Source: Massiliimalia timonensis | GTDB lineage: Bacteria > Bacillota > Clostridia > Oscillospirales > Ruminococcaceae | DNA length: 64,000 bases | Assembly (NCBI RefSeq): GCF_900186585.1 | Contig: NZ_FYDD01000003.1 | Span: 744,001-808,000, forward strand | Reading direction: 5' to 3' | Part shown: piece after piece, positions 34,651 through 45,462 of the stretch | How positions within the stretch are numbered: position 1 is the first letter of the stretch | Layout of the letters: the number at the start of each line of letters is the position of its first letter | Made by a program: the position numbers and the translations under genes | Notes under the pieces: generated by a model | Databases searched by the model: none | What the model was told of the DNA's origin: nothing | The model's input: only the letters and a program-made list of their open reading frames with translations

Positions 34651-34926
34651 ATGGGACAGGAAAAACGAAAGATAGATCAGGATGTGCTAGCCGACCTTTT
34701 ATGCACAGAACGCTGCCTGACAAATTTGTATAATGATGCAGTAAATGAAAGCAGCGGAAATATGGCTCAGCAACAAATGTTAAATTTATTGATGAACCAA
34801 CATGATATTTATGCAAGCGTTTATGCAGAGCTTTCTAAACGTGGTTGGATCAAAGATGAGCCGGCTGATTACGAAAAAATAAAACAATTAAAACAGACTT
34901 ACATGGAACAGCTGGATTCTTTGTAA
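34651..34926 (+). CDS. CotF-like spore coat protein
   Basis: 91 residues with DLLCTERCLTNLYNDAVNESS, LMNQHDIYASVYAELSKRGW, the layout of CotF-family coat proteins (ferritin-like helices). Ribosome site AAAGGAG. It follows the 61-residue gene by 13 nt, probably one transcript. Confidence 0.78.
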   Translation: MGQEKRKIDQDVLADLLCTERCLTNLYNDAVNESSGNMAQQQMLNLLMNQHDIYASVYAELSKRGWIKDEPADYEKIKQLKQTYMEQLDSL

Positions 34927-34936
34927 TGTCTTAACC

Positions 34937-34972
34937 TGCCGCAGGCTTTTGGATGTCTGCGGTATTTTTCTT
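34937..34972 (+). terminator. Terminator after the coat gene pair
   Basis: Imperfect stem GCCGCAGGC / GTCTGCGGT with an 8-nt loop and ATTTTTCTTT. Confidence 0.7.
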
Positions 34973-35004
34973 TCCCCGGAAAGATACCATTTTAGAGGAA
35001 TTTA

Positions 35005-35013
35005 TGGTATAAT
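35005..35013 (+). promoter_or_regulatory. Extended -10 promoter of ligA-gatCAB
   Basis: TGGTATAAT: TATAAT with a TGn extension; no good -35 box at 16-18 bp. A leader of about 120 nt follows with a 6-bp stem CGTTCT / AGAACG (35037-35060) and a short T-run (GCGTTTTTAT), a possible weak attenuator. Confidence 0.5.
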
Positions 35014-35123
35014 AGAGGTTAAACAGGGTCGTTTGACGTTCTCAAAAAAGCTGTCAGAACGCGTTTTTATCCCGGTAGGTTTGCGGGAGAGAATAAGTTC
35101 AAAAGGATCATAGTTTCAAGTAA

Positions 35124-37401
<2,278 letters not shown>

Positions 37402-37422
37402 AGAAAGGGAGTTTCAGGACGG

Positions 37423-38883
37423 ATGGAAATGTATCAATATACGGCGGCGGAATTGTCGTCCATGCTGAAAAAGAAAGAATGCAGCGCGGTAGAGGTAACA
37501 GAATCGGTACTGGGCCGGATCCACGCTGTTGACGATAAAGTCGGCGCTTTTATTACAGTTACCGAAGAACTTGCTTTGCAGAAAGCAAAGCAAGTAGATG
37601 AGAAAAGGGTGGCTGGAGAAGCTTTACATGATCTGGCTGGGATCCCGATCGCTGTGAAAGATAATATCTGCACGAAAGGCGTTGGAACGACCTGTGCTTC
37701 TAAAATGCTGGAAAATTTTGTTCCGCCTTACTCCGCAACAGTGATCGAAAAGCTAGAGCGTTGTGATTATGTTCCGGTAGGGAAGGTGAACATGGATGAA
37801 TTTGCCATGGGCTCTTCTACCGAAACCTCCTATTTTAAAAAGACAAGAAACCCCAATGATCTGGACCGGGTGCCGGGAGGTTCTTCTGGCGGGAGCGCAG
37901 CGTGCGTCAGCGCAGGGGAGGTTCCGCTTTCTTTGGGTTCAGATACAGGGGGATCTATCCGGCTTCCAGCTTCTTACTGCGGCGTCGTTGGGTTGAAACC
38001 GACCTATAGTTCTGTTTCCCGTTATGGGTTAGTGGCGTTCGCGTCCTCTTTGGATCAGATCGGCCCGCTGGGAAGAAGTGTAGCTGATGTAGCGATGCTT
38101 TACTCTGCAATTTGTGGCAGGGACAACCATGACGCAACTTCAGCAGTACGGGAATATCCTGATTTTGCCGCAAGCTTACAGGCAGACCTAAAAGGGAAAG
38201 TGATCGGCCTTCCGAAAGAATACTTCGGGCATGGCGTTTCTGACAAAGTAAAAGACGCCATCATGAAAATGGCTCATGACTTAGAACAGCAGGGGGCTGT
38301 ACTGAAAGAAGTTACCCTGCCCAGTACGGACTATGCGCTGAATGCTTATTATATCATCTCTTCCGCAGAAGCGTCCTCTAATCTGGCGCGTTTTGACGGG
38401 GTAAAATACGGGTTTCGCGCAAAGGATTATAACGGTTTGGTAGACCTCTACGAAAAAACCAGAAGCGAAGGGTTTGGCGACGAGGTAAAACGCCGGATCA
38501 TGCTAGGAACTTTTGTGTTAAGCAGCGGCTATTATGACGCTTATTATAAAAGAGCGAAACTGCTCCAGCAGAAGATCACCGCAGAATTTCATAATGCGTT
38601 TGAAGCCTGCGACGTTCTTTTAACACCGACCGCCCCTGATACTGCCTTTAAAATCGGGGAAAACATCGGTGATCCTCTCAAGATGTACGCAACTGATATT
38701 TGTACCGTTACGGTCAATATTGCCGGTTTGCCTGCTTTAAGCGTCCCTTGCGGATACGACGGTGCTTTGCCGATCGGCTGCCAGCTTATCGGGGCAAAAT
38801 TCAGCGAACAGAACCTGTTAAACACAGCGTTTGCTTATGAGCAGTCTGTCGGCGGGTTCAACCGGATTCCACAGATCAGATAG
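37423..38883 (+). CDS. gatA: Asp/Glu-tRNA(Asn/Gln) amidotransferase subunit A
   Basis: Releases ammonia from glutamine or asparagine for the transamidation carried out on GatB. 486 residues of the amidase-signature family; the catalytic triad Lys79 (AVKDN), Ser154 (GGSSGGS) and Ser178 (GSDTGGSIR) are all present. Start at 37423 with GGGAG upstream; 37429 is an alternative. Confidence 0.97.
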   Translation: MEMYQYTAAELSSMLKKKECSAVEVTESVLGRIHAVDDKVGAFITVTEELALQKAKQVDEKRVAGEALHDLAGIPIAVKDNICTKGVGTTCASKMLENFVPPYSATVIEKLERCDYVPVGKVNMDEFAMGSSTETSYFKKTRNPNDLDRVPGGSSGGSAACVSAGEVPLSLGSDTGGSIRLPASYCGVVGLKPTYSSVSRYGLVAFASSLDQIGPLGRSVADVAMLYSAICGRDNHDATSAVREYPDFAASLQADLKGKVIGLPKEYFGHGVSDKVKDAIMKMAHDLEQQGAVLKEVTLPSTDYALNAYYIISSAEASSNLARFDGVKYGFRAKDYNGLVDLYEKTRSEGFGDEVKRRIMLGTFVLSSGYYDAYYKRAKLLQQKITAEFHNAFEACDVLLTPTAPDTAFKIGENIGDPLKMYATDICTVTVNIAGLPALSVPCGYDGALPIGCQLIGAKFSEQNLLNTAFAYEQSVGGFNRIPQIR

Positions 38884-38903
38884 AGTAGAGGAGATTGCAA
38901 CAT

Positions 38904-40340
38904 ATGGAATATGAAATTGTAGTTGGCTTGGAAGTCCATGCAGAGCTGAATACGAAATCTAAGATTTACTGCGAATGCCACAACGCGTTCGGCTTAGAAG
39001 TGAATACACAATGCTGCCCGATCTGTATGGGTATGCCAGGCACTTTGCCAACTTTAAATGAACAGGTCGTAGAGAAAGCGATCAAAATGGGACACGCCCT
39101 GCACTGCGACATCAACCGGATTTGCAAACAGGATCGGAAGAATTACTTTTATCCCGACCTTCCCAAGGCGTATCAGATCTCCCAGTTTGATGTCCCACTG
39201 TGCGAGCACGGATATGTGGAAGTAATGGTAGAAGGGAAAGTTAAAAAATTTGGCGTTACCCGGATCCATATTGAAGAAGACGCAGGGAAGCTGCTGCACG
39301 GTGGGGAAAGCTTTGAGGGTTCTTTGGTGGACTTTAACCGCTGCGGCGTTCCGCTGATCGAGATCGTGTCGGAACCGGATTTCAGGAGTTCGGCAGATGC
39401 AAAGGCTTATTTGGAAGCACTGCGCTCGATTTTATTGTATCTGGATATTTCCGACGGTAAGATGCAGGAGGGTTCTATTCGTTGTGACGTGAACGTTTCT
39501 GTTCGCCCAAAGGGAAGCGATACTTTTGGCACTAGGGTAGAGATGAAGAATGTCAATACCTTCAGCGGTGCTGTCCGTGCCATTGATTATGAAGCGGCCC
39601 GCCAGATCGAAGTATTGGAAAACGGGGGAACGATCGAACAGGAAACACGGCGCTGGGACGATGCCAAAGGTGTGAATATCCTGCTTCGAAGCAAGGAAGA
39701 CGCTCACGACTACCGTTATTTCCCGGAACCAGACCTTCCGACTATCGTTGTTCCGCAGGAAAAGGTAGATGAACTGAAAGCTTCTATTACCGAACTGCCG
39801 AACTTGAAAGTGATCCGCTATGTGAAAGAATGGGGGATTTCCCAGACTGATGCGGAAACGATCATTGATAATATGGAAAAATCCGAATGGCTGGAAGCCA
39901 TGATGAAGACTGGAAATTGTACTGCCAAGGCTGCCGCAAATTGGATTTTGGGGGATATTTCTAAGTACATGAATGAAACCGGAAAGTCGTTGGTAGAAAC
40001 CAAACTGACCCCGGAAAAAATGGCGGAGCTGATCAGCTATATTGAAAAAGGGAAAATTTCTAATGCCGCGGCAAAACAGGTATTTGAAATTCTGTTGACA
40101 GAGGACCGCAATCCGATGGATGTTGTCAAGGAAAAAGGACTCATTCAGATTTCCGATGAAGGCGCTTTGGAAAAAGTTGTAGCTGATGTCTTGGCGAACA
40201 ATGAAAAATCAGTTGCAGACTATAAAAATGGAAAAACAAACGCATTGGGTTATCTGACTGGACAATGTATGAAAGCCACCAAGGGACAGGGCAACCCGCA
40301 GAAGCTGAAAGAATTGCTGTTAGCTGCGTTGGAAGCTTAA
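38904..40340 (+). CDS. gatB: Asp/Glu-tRNA(Asn/Gln) amidotransferase subunit B
   Basis: Binds misacylated tRNA and performs the kinase/transamidase step making Gln-tRNA(Gln), and Asn-tRNA(Asn) where needed. 478 residues: catalytic cradle starting YEIVVGLEVHAELNTKSK with zinc-type Cys (YCEC, CCPIC), then helical and YqeY-like C-terminal domain (about 330-478). Ribosome site GAGGAG. Confidence 0.97.
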   Translation: MEYEIVVGLEVHAELNTKSKIYCECHNAFGLEVNTQCCPICMGMPGTLPTLNEQVVEKAIKMGHALHCDINRICKQDRKNYFYPDLPKAYQISQFDVPLCEHGYVEVMVEGKVKKFGVTRIHIEEDAGKLLHGGESFEGSLVDFNRCGVPLIEIVSEPDFRSSADAKAYLEALRSILLYLDISDGKMQEGSIRCDVNVSVRPKGSDTFGTRVEMKNVNTFSGAVRAIDYEAARQIEVLENGGTIEQETRRWDDAKGVNILLRSKEDAHDYRYFPEPDLPTIVVPQEKVDELKASITELPNLKVIRYVKEWGISQTDAETIIDNMEKSEWLEAMMKTGNCTAKAAANWILGDISKYMNETGKSLVETKLTPEKMAELISYIEKGKISNAAAKQVFEILLTEDRNPMDVVKEKGLIQISDEGALEKVVADVLANNEKSVADYKNGKTNALGYLTGQCMKATKGQGNPQKLKELLLAALEA

Positions 40341-40346
40341 TTTGAT

Positions 40347-40380
40347 AAAAAGCTGGTGATTTTACCAGCTTTTTTATTTT
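40347..40380 (+). terminator. Terminator after gatB
   Basis: Stem AAAAGCTGGT / ACCAGCTTTT with loop GATTTT and T-run; the last Ts belong to the -35 box of the next promoter. Confidence 0.85.
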
Positions 40381-40449
40381 GACTTTTTTCGGGAAGCGTG
40401 GTATACTAAAAATAGTATAAATGTCGTTAAATAAAAATTTAACGACATT
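40379..40449 (+). promoter_or_regulatory. Distal promoter with 13-bp perfect inverted repeat, upstream of recombinase
   Basis: TTGACT (40379-40384), 17 bp, TATACT (40402-40407). Just downstream AATGTCGTTAAAT (40420-40432) and ATTTAACGACATT (40437-40449) form a perfect 13-bp inverted repeat separated by AAAA. At the expected transcript start this would be an operator, a 5' stem-loop, or a recombinase binding site. Confidence 0.7.
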
Positions 40450-40492
40450 AAGGGGATTTGAATTTTCAATATCCCAATTTATGCCTTTTTTA

Positions 40493-40521
40493 TTGACAAC
40501 CGCAGCAAATTGCGGTATGGT
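40493..40521 (+). promoter_or_regulatory. Proximal promoter of recombinase gene
   Basis: TTGACA (40493-40498), 17 bp, TATGGT (40516-40521). The spacer holds a small inverted repeat CCGCA / TGCGG, which could be a second operator. The start codon follows 24 bp later. Confidence 0.6.
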
Positions 40522-40545
40522 TACTTTGTAAGGAGTTTATTAGCG

Positions 40546-41520
40546 ATGTATGATTCATGCCCTTCCGTCATGCGGGATTTTTTATTTTATATGGAAACGA
40601 TCAAAGGCCGTTCACCCAGAACAGTTCAGGGCTATTACACGGATCTGTGCACCTTTTTTCGTTTTATGAAGCTACACAGGCATTTATCTGCCCCGGAACT
40701 GGAGTTTTCCAAAATCTCGATTGATGATATTGATATTTCCTTTATCAGGACGATCACCTTATCTGATGTTTATGAATTTTTGCATTATGTGTCCTCTGAC
40801 CGGCAAAATCAGGCCAAAACTAGAGCCCGCAAGGTTTCCTGTATCCGGGTGTTTTTTAAATATCTGACTGTAAATTTAAAGCTGCTCCCAGAAAACCCGG
40901 TGGAAAACCTAGAGATCCCCAGCATCAAAAAATCGCTGCCCAAATACCTTACCTTAGAGCATTGCTATGAATTACTGAATGCCATTGATGGTAAGGAAAA
41001 AGCCCGGGATTATTGTATGATCACCCTCTTCCTAAACTGTGGGATGCGGCTGAGTGAATTAGTGGGGATCAATCTTCCGGATATTCGGGATAATACCCTT
41101 CTGCTGCGCGGAAAAGGAAATAAAGAACGGATCGTTTACTTAAATGAGGCCTGCCAAACGGCAATTCAGGAATACATAAAAGAACGAAACCAGCACTTGG
41201 CCTCTGTCAAACCAACGGACAAGCAGGCTTTGTTTCTTTCCAGCCGCGGAACCCGTTTGTGTCCCCGTCAGGTAGAACGGATCGTTGAAAAATACCTGAA
41301 GCTTTCCGGACTTTCCGGGATGGGATATTCGCCGCATAAGCTGAGACACACGGCCGCTACCATGATGTATCAGCATGGACATGTCGATGTGCGTGTGCTG
41401 CAAGAAATTTTAGGGCATACTAATTTAGGTACCACGCAGATCTATACCCATGTTTCTAATGAACAAATTAAGGAAGCAACCGACCAAAACCCATTGGCAA
41501 AGGTAAAAAGCAAGAAATAA
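40546..41520 (+). CDS. XerC/D-family tyrosine recombinase
   Basis: Site-specific recombinase of 324 residues. The N-terminal SAM-like core-binding domain (about 1-120) is followed by the catalytic domain with all expected residues: Arg168 (NCGMRLSEL), Lys190 (RGKGNKER), His264 and Arg267 (HKLRHTA), His291 (LGHTN), Tyr300 (TQIYTHVS). Size and spacing match Xer chromosome-dimer recombinases more than phage integrases, and no phage or element genes are near. The ATG at 40546 follows AGGAG at 10 nt. Whether this is the host's main Xer cannot be told from the window. Confidence 0.88.
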   Translation: MYDSCPSVMRDFLFYMETIKGRSPRTVQGYYTDLCTFFRFMKLHRHLSAPELEFSKISIDDIDISFIRTITLSDVYEFLHYVSSDRQNQAKTRARKVSCIRVFFKYLTVNLKLLPENPVENLEIPSIKKSLPKYLTLEHCYELLNAIDGKEKARDYCMITLFLNCGMRLSELVGINLPDIRDNTLLLRGKGNKERIVYLNEACQTAIQEYIKERNQHLASVKPTDKQALFLSSRGTRLCPRQVERIVEKYLKLSGLSGMGYSPHKLRHTAATMMYQHGHVDVRVLQEILGHTNLGTTQIYTHVSNEQIKEATDQNPLAKVKSKK

Positions 41521-41536
41521 TTGTTATTTTTAACAA
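41521..41536. promoter_or_regulatory. Rex-like palindrome or weak terminator
   Basis: TTGTTATTTTTAACAA, directly after the recombinase stop; a 6-bp-arm palindrome resembling a shortened Rex site. Without a T-run, it would be a poor terminator. Confidence 0.35.
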
Positions 41537-41598
41537 AAAACCAATCTTTTAATCATTAACTTTGTATATTAACTTTGATAAAAAAATATCAATTTTCC

Positions 41599-41627
41599 TT
41601 GACTTTTCTTCCCTAGTTTATTATAAT
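41599..41627 (+). promoter_or_regulatory. Promoter of adhE
   Basis: TTGACT (41599-41604), 17-bp spacer, TATAAT (41622-41627). Confidence 0.85.
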
Positions 41628-41631
41628 GTAG

Positions 41632-41649
41632 TTGTTAAGAAATTAACAA
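41632..41649 (+). promoter_or_regulatory. Rex operator in front of adhE
   Basis: TTGTTAAGAAATTAACAA exactly fits the clostridial Rex consensus TTGTTAA-N4-TTAACAA. It begins 4 bp after the -10 box and covers the transcription start, so Rex bound when NADH/NAD is low would block adhE transcription. Confidence 0.85.
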
Positions 41650-41701
41650 CTTATTTTAATAAGCCCATACAATTTAAACAATATAAATTGGAGGTTTTTT
41701 T

Positions 41702-44323
41702 ATGGCTGAAAAGAAAGAAGCAGTAAAAAAAGAAACTGCAAAAACCACACAACCGGATGTCAATGCAATCATTGACGACCATGTAGCAAAAGCACAGGTT
41801 GCTTTGCATGAGTTCATGAGTTTTAACCAGGAACAGGTTGACCACATCGTTCACGAAATGGCTTTGGCTGCTCTGGACAAACACATGAAACTTGCAAAAC
41901 TTGCAGTCGAAGAAACCAAACGTGGTATCTACGAAGACAAGATCATCAAAAACCTGTATGCTTCCGAGTACATCTGGCATGCAATCAAAAACATGAAAAC
42001 CGTTGGTATTATCAATGATAATGAATTGGAAGGCTACATTGAGATTGCAGAACCGATCGGTGTTATCTGCGGTGTTACTCCGGTTACAAACCCAACTTCC
42101 ACTACGATCTTTAAATCTTTGAGCGCGATCAAATCCAGAAACCCGATTATTTTCGGCTTCCACCCTGCTGCTCAGCAGTGCTGTGTTGCCACTGCAAAAC
42201 TGCTCTTAGATGCAGCTGTAAAAGCAGGCGCTCCAGAAAACTGCATCCAGTGGGTCGAATACCCTTCCATTGAAGCAACTAATGCTTTGATGAATCACCC
42301 GGGTGTTGCTATGATCCTTGCAACTGGTGGCCCTGGCATGGTTAAAGCGGCTTACAGCGCTGGTAAACCGGCTTTGGGCGTAGGACCTGGTAACGTTCCT
42401 GCTTATATCAATAAATCCTCTGATATGCCTGCAGCCTGTAATGACATTATGCTGTCTAAAACTTTTGACAACGGTATGATCTGTGCTTCGGAACAAGCTG
42501 CTATCGTTGATAAAGAAGTTGCTCCGGAATTTGAAAAGTTGATGGCTGAAAACGGCTGCTACTTTGTAAAGGAAAAAGAAATTCCTTTGCTGTCTGAATT
42601 CTGTTTCCCGGCTGAGAAAGGTCATGCTTTAAATGGCGCGATCGTTGGGCAGTCTCCTTATTGGATCGCGAAAAACGCTGGTTTCTCCGTTCCGGAAGAC
42701 ACCAAGATCCTGATCGCGAAAATCCCGGGCGTCGGCGAAGAATACCCGCTGTCCAAAGAAAAGCTCTCCCCTGTTCTGGCTTACATCGTTGTTGACGGAG
42801 AAGAAGAAGGCTTTGAAAAATGTAAAGAAATGCTGATTCTTGGTGGGATGGGGCACTCTGCTTCTATCCATACTTCTGACAACGACATGGTTACCAGATT
42901 TGGTGAAGCAATGCAGGTTGGCCGTGTTATTGTGAATTCTCCTTCCTCTCAGGGTGGTATCGGTGATATTTATAATACCAACATGCCGTCTTTGACACTG
43001 GGCTGCGGTTCTTTCGGACACAACTCTACGACCCAGAACGTTTCTTCCAGCAACCTAGTAAATATCAAACGTGTCGCTAAAAGGAGAACGAATATGCAGT
43101 GGTTTAAAGTTCCGCCGAAAATCTATTTTGAGGACGATTCCATCCAGTACCTTGAAAAAATGCCGGATATCAGCCGTGCATTCATCGTTACTGACCCGAT
43201 GATGGTAAAACTCGGAAATGTGGATAAGATTTTACACTACCTCAGAAAACGTCCGGATTACTGCCATTCTGAAATTTTTGATTCTGTGGAATCCGATCCG
43301 TCCGTTGAAACCATTATGCGCGGTGTTGCGGCTATGAACAACTTCCAGCCTGATGTTATCATCGCTTTGGGCGGCGGTTCTGCAATGGACGCTGCAAAGG
43401 GTATGTGGCTGTTCTACGAACATCCAGACACCTCTTTTGACGGCCTGAGAATGAAATTTATGGATATTCGGAAACGTGCGTTCCATTTCCCGAAACTGGG
43501 TACCAAGGCACAGATGGTTTGTATCCCAACCACTTCTGGTACAGGTTCTGAAGTTACTTCTTTCTCTGTTATCACAGATAAGAAAAACAACATCAAATAC
43601 CCATTGGCTGACTACGAATTGACTCCAGATGTTGCGATCATCGACCCGCAGTTCGTTCAGACCCTTCCAAGAGGCTTGGTCGCTGACTGTGGTATGGACG
43701 TTCTGACCCATGCGATCGAAGCTTATGTATCTGTTCTGGCTTCTGACTACACAGATGGTTTAGCATTGCAGGCAATCAAACTGGTATTTGAAAACCTGAA
43801 AAAATCTTATGACGGCGACCTGAAAGCAAGAGAAAAAATGCACAATGCATCTTGTATGGCTGGTATGGCGTTCACCAATGCATTCTTGGGAATCAACCAC
43901 TCTCTGGCTCATAAACTGGGCGGTGAATACCACATCCCGCACGGACGTGCAAACGCGATCCTGCTGCCATGGGTTATTGAATATAATGCACAGAAACCGA
44001 CAAAATTTGCTACCTGGCCGAAATACGACCACTTCAAGGCTGATCAGCGTTATGCTGAAATCGCCCGTGTTGCTGGTATCCCTGCTCCGACTGTAGAGGA
44101 AGGTGTAAAGAACCTGATCGCGGCGATCCGTGAGTTGAACGATTACCTCAACATTCCGAAGAGCATTGCTGACTGCGGCGTTGATGAAAAAGTATTTATG
44201 GCTTCTGTTTACGAACTGTCCGAAAAGGCACATGAAGACCAGTGTACTCCTGCTAACCCAAGATACCCGCTGGTTACTGAATTAGAAGATATCTACAAGA
44301 AAGCTTTTTATGGCTTAAAATAA
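41702..44323 (+). CDS. adhE: Bifunctional acetaldehyde-CoA/alcohol dehydrogenase AdhE
   Basis: Reduces acetyl-CoA to acetaldehyde and then ethanol, regenerating two NAD per acetyl-CoA. 873 residues: N-terminal CoA-acylating aldehyde dehydrogenase (about 20-460) with catalytic Cys261 in GMICASEQ, and C-terminal iron-dependent alcohol dehydrogenase (about 470-873) with GGGSAMDAAKG and NHSLAHKLGGEYHIPHGRAN holding the His iron ligands. About 20 residues of basic/acidic N-terminal extension. Codon use is strongly biased toward preferred codons, unlike neighbours, marking high expression. GGAGG precedes the ATG. Own promoter, Rex operator and terminator. Confidence 0.97.
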   Translation: MAEKKEAVKKETAKTTQPDVNAIIDDHVAKAQVALHEFMSFNQEQVDHIVHEMALAALDKHMKLAKLAVEETKRGIYEDKIIKNLYASEYIWHAIKNMKTVGIINDNELEGYIEIAEPIGVICGVTPVTNPTSTTIFKSLSAIKSRNPIIFGFHPAAQQCCVATAKLLLDAAVKAGAPENCIQWVEYPSIEATNALMNHPGVAMILATGGPGMVKAAYSAGKPALGVGPGNVPAYINKSSDMPAACNDIMLSKTFDNGMICASEQAAIVDKEVAPEFEKLMAENGCYFVKEKEIPLLSEFCFPAEKGHALNGAIVGQSPYWIAKNAGFSVPEDTKILIAKIPGVGEEYPLSKEKLSPVLAYIVVDGEEEGFEKCKEMLILGGMGHSASIHTSDNDMVTRFGEAMQVGRVIVNSPSSQGGIGDIYNTNMPSLTLGCGSFGHNSTTQNVSSSNLVNIKRVAKRRTNMQWFKVPPKIYFEDDSIQYLEKMPDISRAFIVTDPMMVKLGNVDKILHYLRKRPDYCHSEIFDSVESDPSVETIMRGVAAMNNFQPDVIIALGGGSAMDAAKGMWLFYEHPDTSFDGLRMKFMDIRKRAFHFPKLGTKAQMVCIPTTSGTGSEVTSFSVITDKKNNIKYPLADYELTPDVAIIDPQFVQTLPRGLVADCGMDVLTHAIEAYVSVLASDYTDGLALQAIKLVFENLKKSYDGDLKAREKMHNASCMAGMAFTNAFLGINHSLAHKLGGEYHIPHGRANAILLPWVIEYNAQKPTKFATWPKYDHFKADQRYAEIARVAGIPAPTVEEGVKNLIAAIRELNDYLNIPKSIADCGVDEKVFMASVYELSEKAHEDQCTPANPRYPLVTELEDIYKKAFYGLK

Positions 44324-44340
44324 CTTTCTTTTCAGTTTTG

Positions 44341-44378
44341 AAAAAGAGTAGGTTGAAAAATTCAACCTACTCTTTTTC
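44341..44378 (+). terminator. Terminator after adhE
   Basis: Perfect 17-bp stem AAAAAGAGTAGGTTGAA / TTCAACCTACTCTTTTT with loop AAA. Confidence 0.92.
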
Positions 44379-44442
44379 GTTCTCCCCTTCCCCTTTCCTA
44401 ATCTACAGATTTTTGCTATAATAGAAAAAAGGAGTGAGATCA

Positions 44443-44706
44443 ATGAATTTAGAAGAATGCCGTACGCGGATAGATCAAATCGACGAAAAGATACTGGAAT
44501 TATATTTGGAGCGAATGAACACTGTGATCGAGGTGGCAAAGTATAAAAAGGAGCAAAACCTGCCTGTATTGCATCCAAAACGGGAACAGGAAATTATTGT
44601 AAAGCAGAGGTCAAAAGCTCCAGAGGAGTTGAAACAGTACGTAGAAGCCTTGTACCAGACTTTAATGGAAACAAGCCGCGCTTACCAAAATGAATTATTA
44701 AAATGA
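44443..44706 (+). CDS. Chorismate mutase, AroQ type
   Basis: Converts chorismate to prephenate, the substrate of PheA at 2017. 87 residues, all-helical AroQ fold: LEECRTRIDQIDEKILELYLERM with the Arg and Lys of the active site, VAKYKKEQNLPVLHPKREQE. The ATG follows AAAGGAG. A TATAAT box precedes it (44417-44422). Stand-alone gene. Confidence 0.9.
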   Translation: MNLEECRTRIDQIDEKILELYLERMNTVIEVAKYKKEQNLPVLHPKREQEIIVKQRSKAPEELKQYVEALYQTLMETSRAYQNELLK

Positions 44707-44922
44707 AAGATAGAGTTTGAATTTGTGCTATCAAACCGGGATTATCAGAAGAAGAGTGTACTTCCGCATATGATATTTATATAAAAATGTTCGATCATAA
44801 ATAATATCAATATCAGTTTGTGCGGAGGGGTGAGGTATTTGCTACGGAATTTATTTTGTTAATGGAAAGGATAAAGCTAAACGATAGCATTTCTCTATGA
44901 AATGGGTTACATATGTCTATAT
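44707..44922. other. Non-coding stretch, possible gene remnants
   Basis: About 215 bp with no supported gene. One + frame gives AIKPGLSEEECTSAYDIYI then a stop, and another gives CYGIYFVNGKDKAK then a stop after a GGAGGGG ribosome-site-like run (44823-44829). These fragments have protein-like composition but no recognised family. Could be a decayed gene or ordinary spacer. Confidence 0.3.
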
Positions 44923-44960
44923 GATAAAAAAGGCCTCCAAACTTGGAGGTCTTTTTTATC
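44923..44960. terminator. Bidirectional terminator before GNAT gene
   Basis: 18-bp arms GATAAAAAAGGCCTCCAA / TTGGAGGTCTTTTTTATC with one G-T pair and 2-nt centre. Confidence 0.88.
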
Positions 44961-44963
44961 ATG

Positions 44964-45446
44964 TTATAATGTCATATAAAACGGGATAATATCGCTGTAG
45001 CTTCCATCTCCCATCAAAAATCCGCCGGGTATCGTCCCTAAGCGCCGAAAACCGATCTTTTCATATAAATGGATCGCAGCCAAGTTACTGCTGACAACGG
45101 CATTAAACTGCATAATAAGGAATCCTTCCACCTTTGCCTGTGTCAGAGAATGACGGACTAATTGTTCACCGATCCTTTGCCCTCTCGCTTCGGATTTCAC
45201 AGCATAAGAGGCGTTGGCGATATGCCCGCATCTGCCCACGTTATTGGGATGCAAAATATACAACCCCAGAATATTCTGTCCATCGTCAAGCAGAACGCCG
45301 GTAAAGGTTTGTTCTCCAAAAAAGAGTTCCGCTTCCTCGACAGAAGCAAGCGGATCCTTTTGAGGAAATGCCACTGCCTCCTCCACTACCTCGTTCCAGA
45401 TCTCCATCATTTGGGGAAGGTCCTGTTTCTGAAAGCCTCGAATCAT
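44964..45446 (-). CDS. GNAT-family N-acetyltransferase
   Basis: 160 residues with the acetyl-CoA loop region VKSEARGQRIGEQLVRHSL (R/Q-x-x-G-x-G/A type: RGQRIGE) and AIHLYEKIGFRRLGT near the end. The acceptor substrate is unknown; PAT/phosphinothricin-type acetyltransferases look similar. The ATG at 45446 follows GGGGG. It is 16 nt downstream of trpS, same transcript. Confidence 0.85.
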   Translation of the reverse strand: MIRGFQKQDLPQMMEIWNEVVEEAVAFPQKDPLASVEEAELFFGEQTFTGVLLDDGQNILGLYILHPNNVGRCGHIANASYAVKSEARGQRIGEQLVRHSLTQAKVEGFLIMQFNAVVSSNLAAIHLYEKIGFRRLGTIPGGFLMGDGSYSDIIPFYMTL

Positions 45447-45462
45447 TACACCAACCCCCACG

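Noticed and set aside
40546-41520. Integrase of a mobile element
   Set aside because: No excisionase, att-like repeats, tRNA target or cargo genes; size and motifs fit chromosomal Xer better.
41651-44233. Long open frames on the minus strand opposite adhE
   Set aside because: They lack ribosome sites and recognisable domains; they arise from the strong codon bias of adhE.
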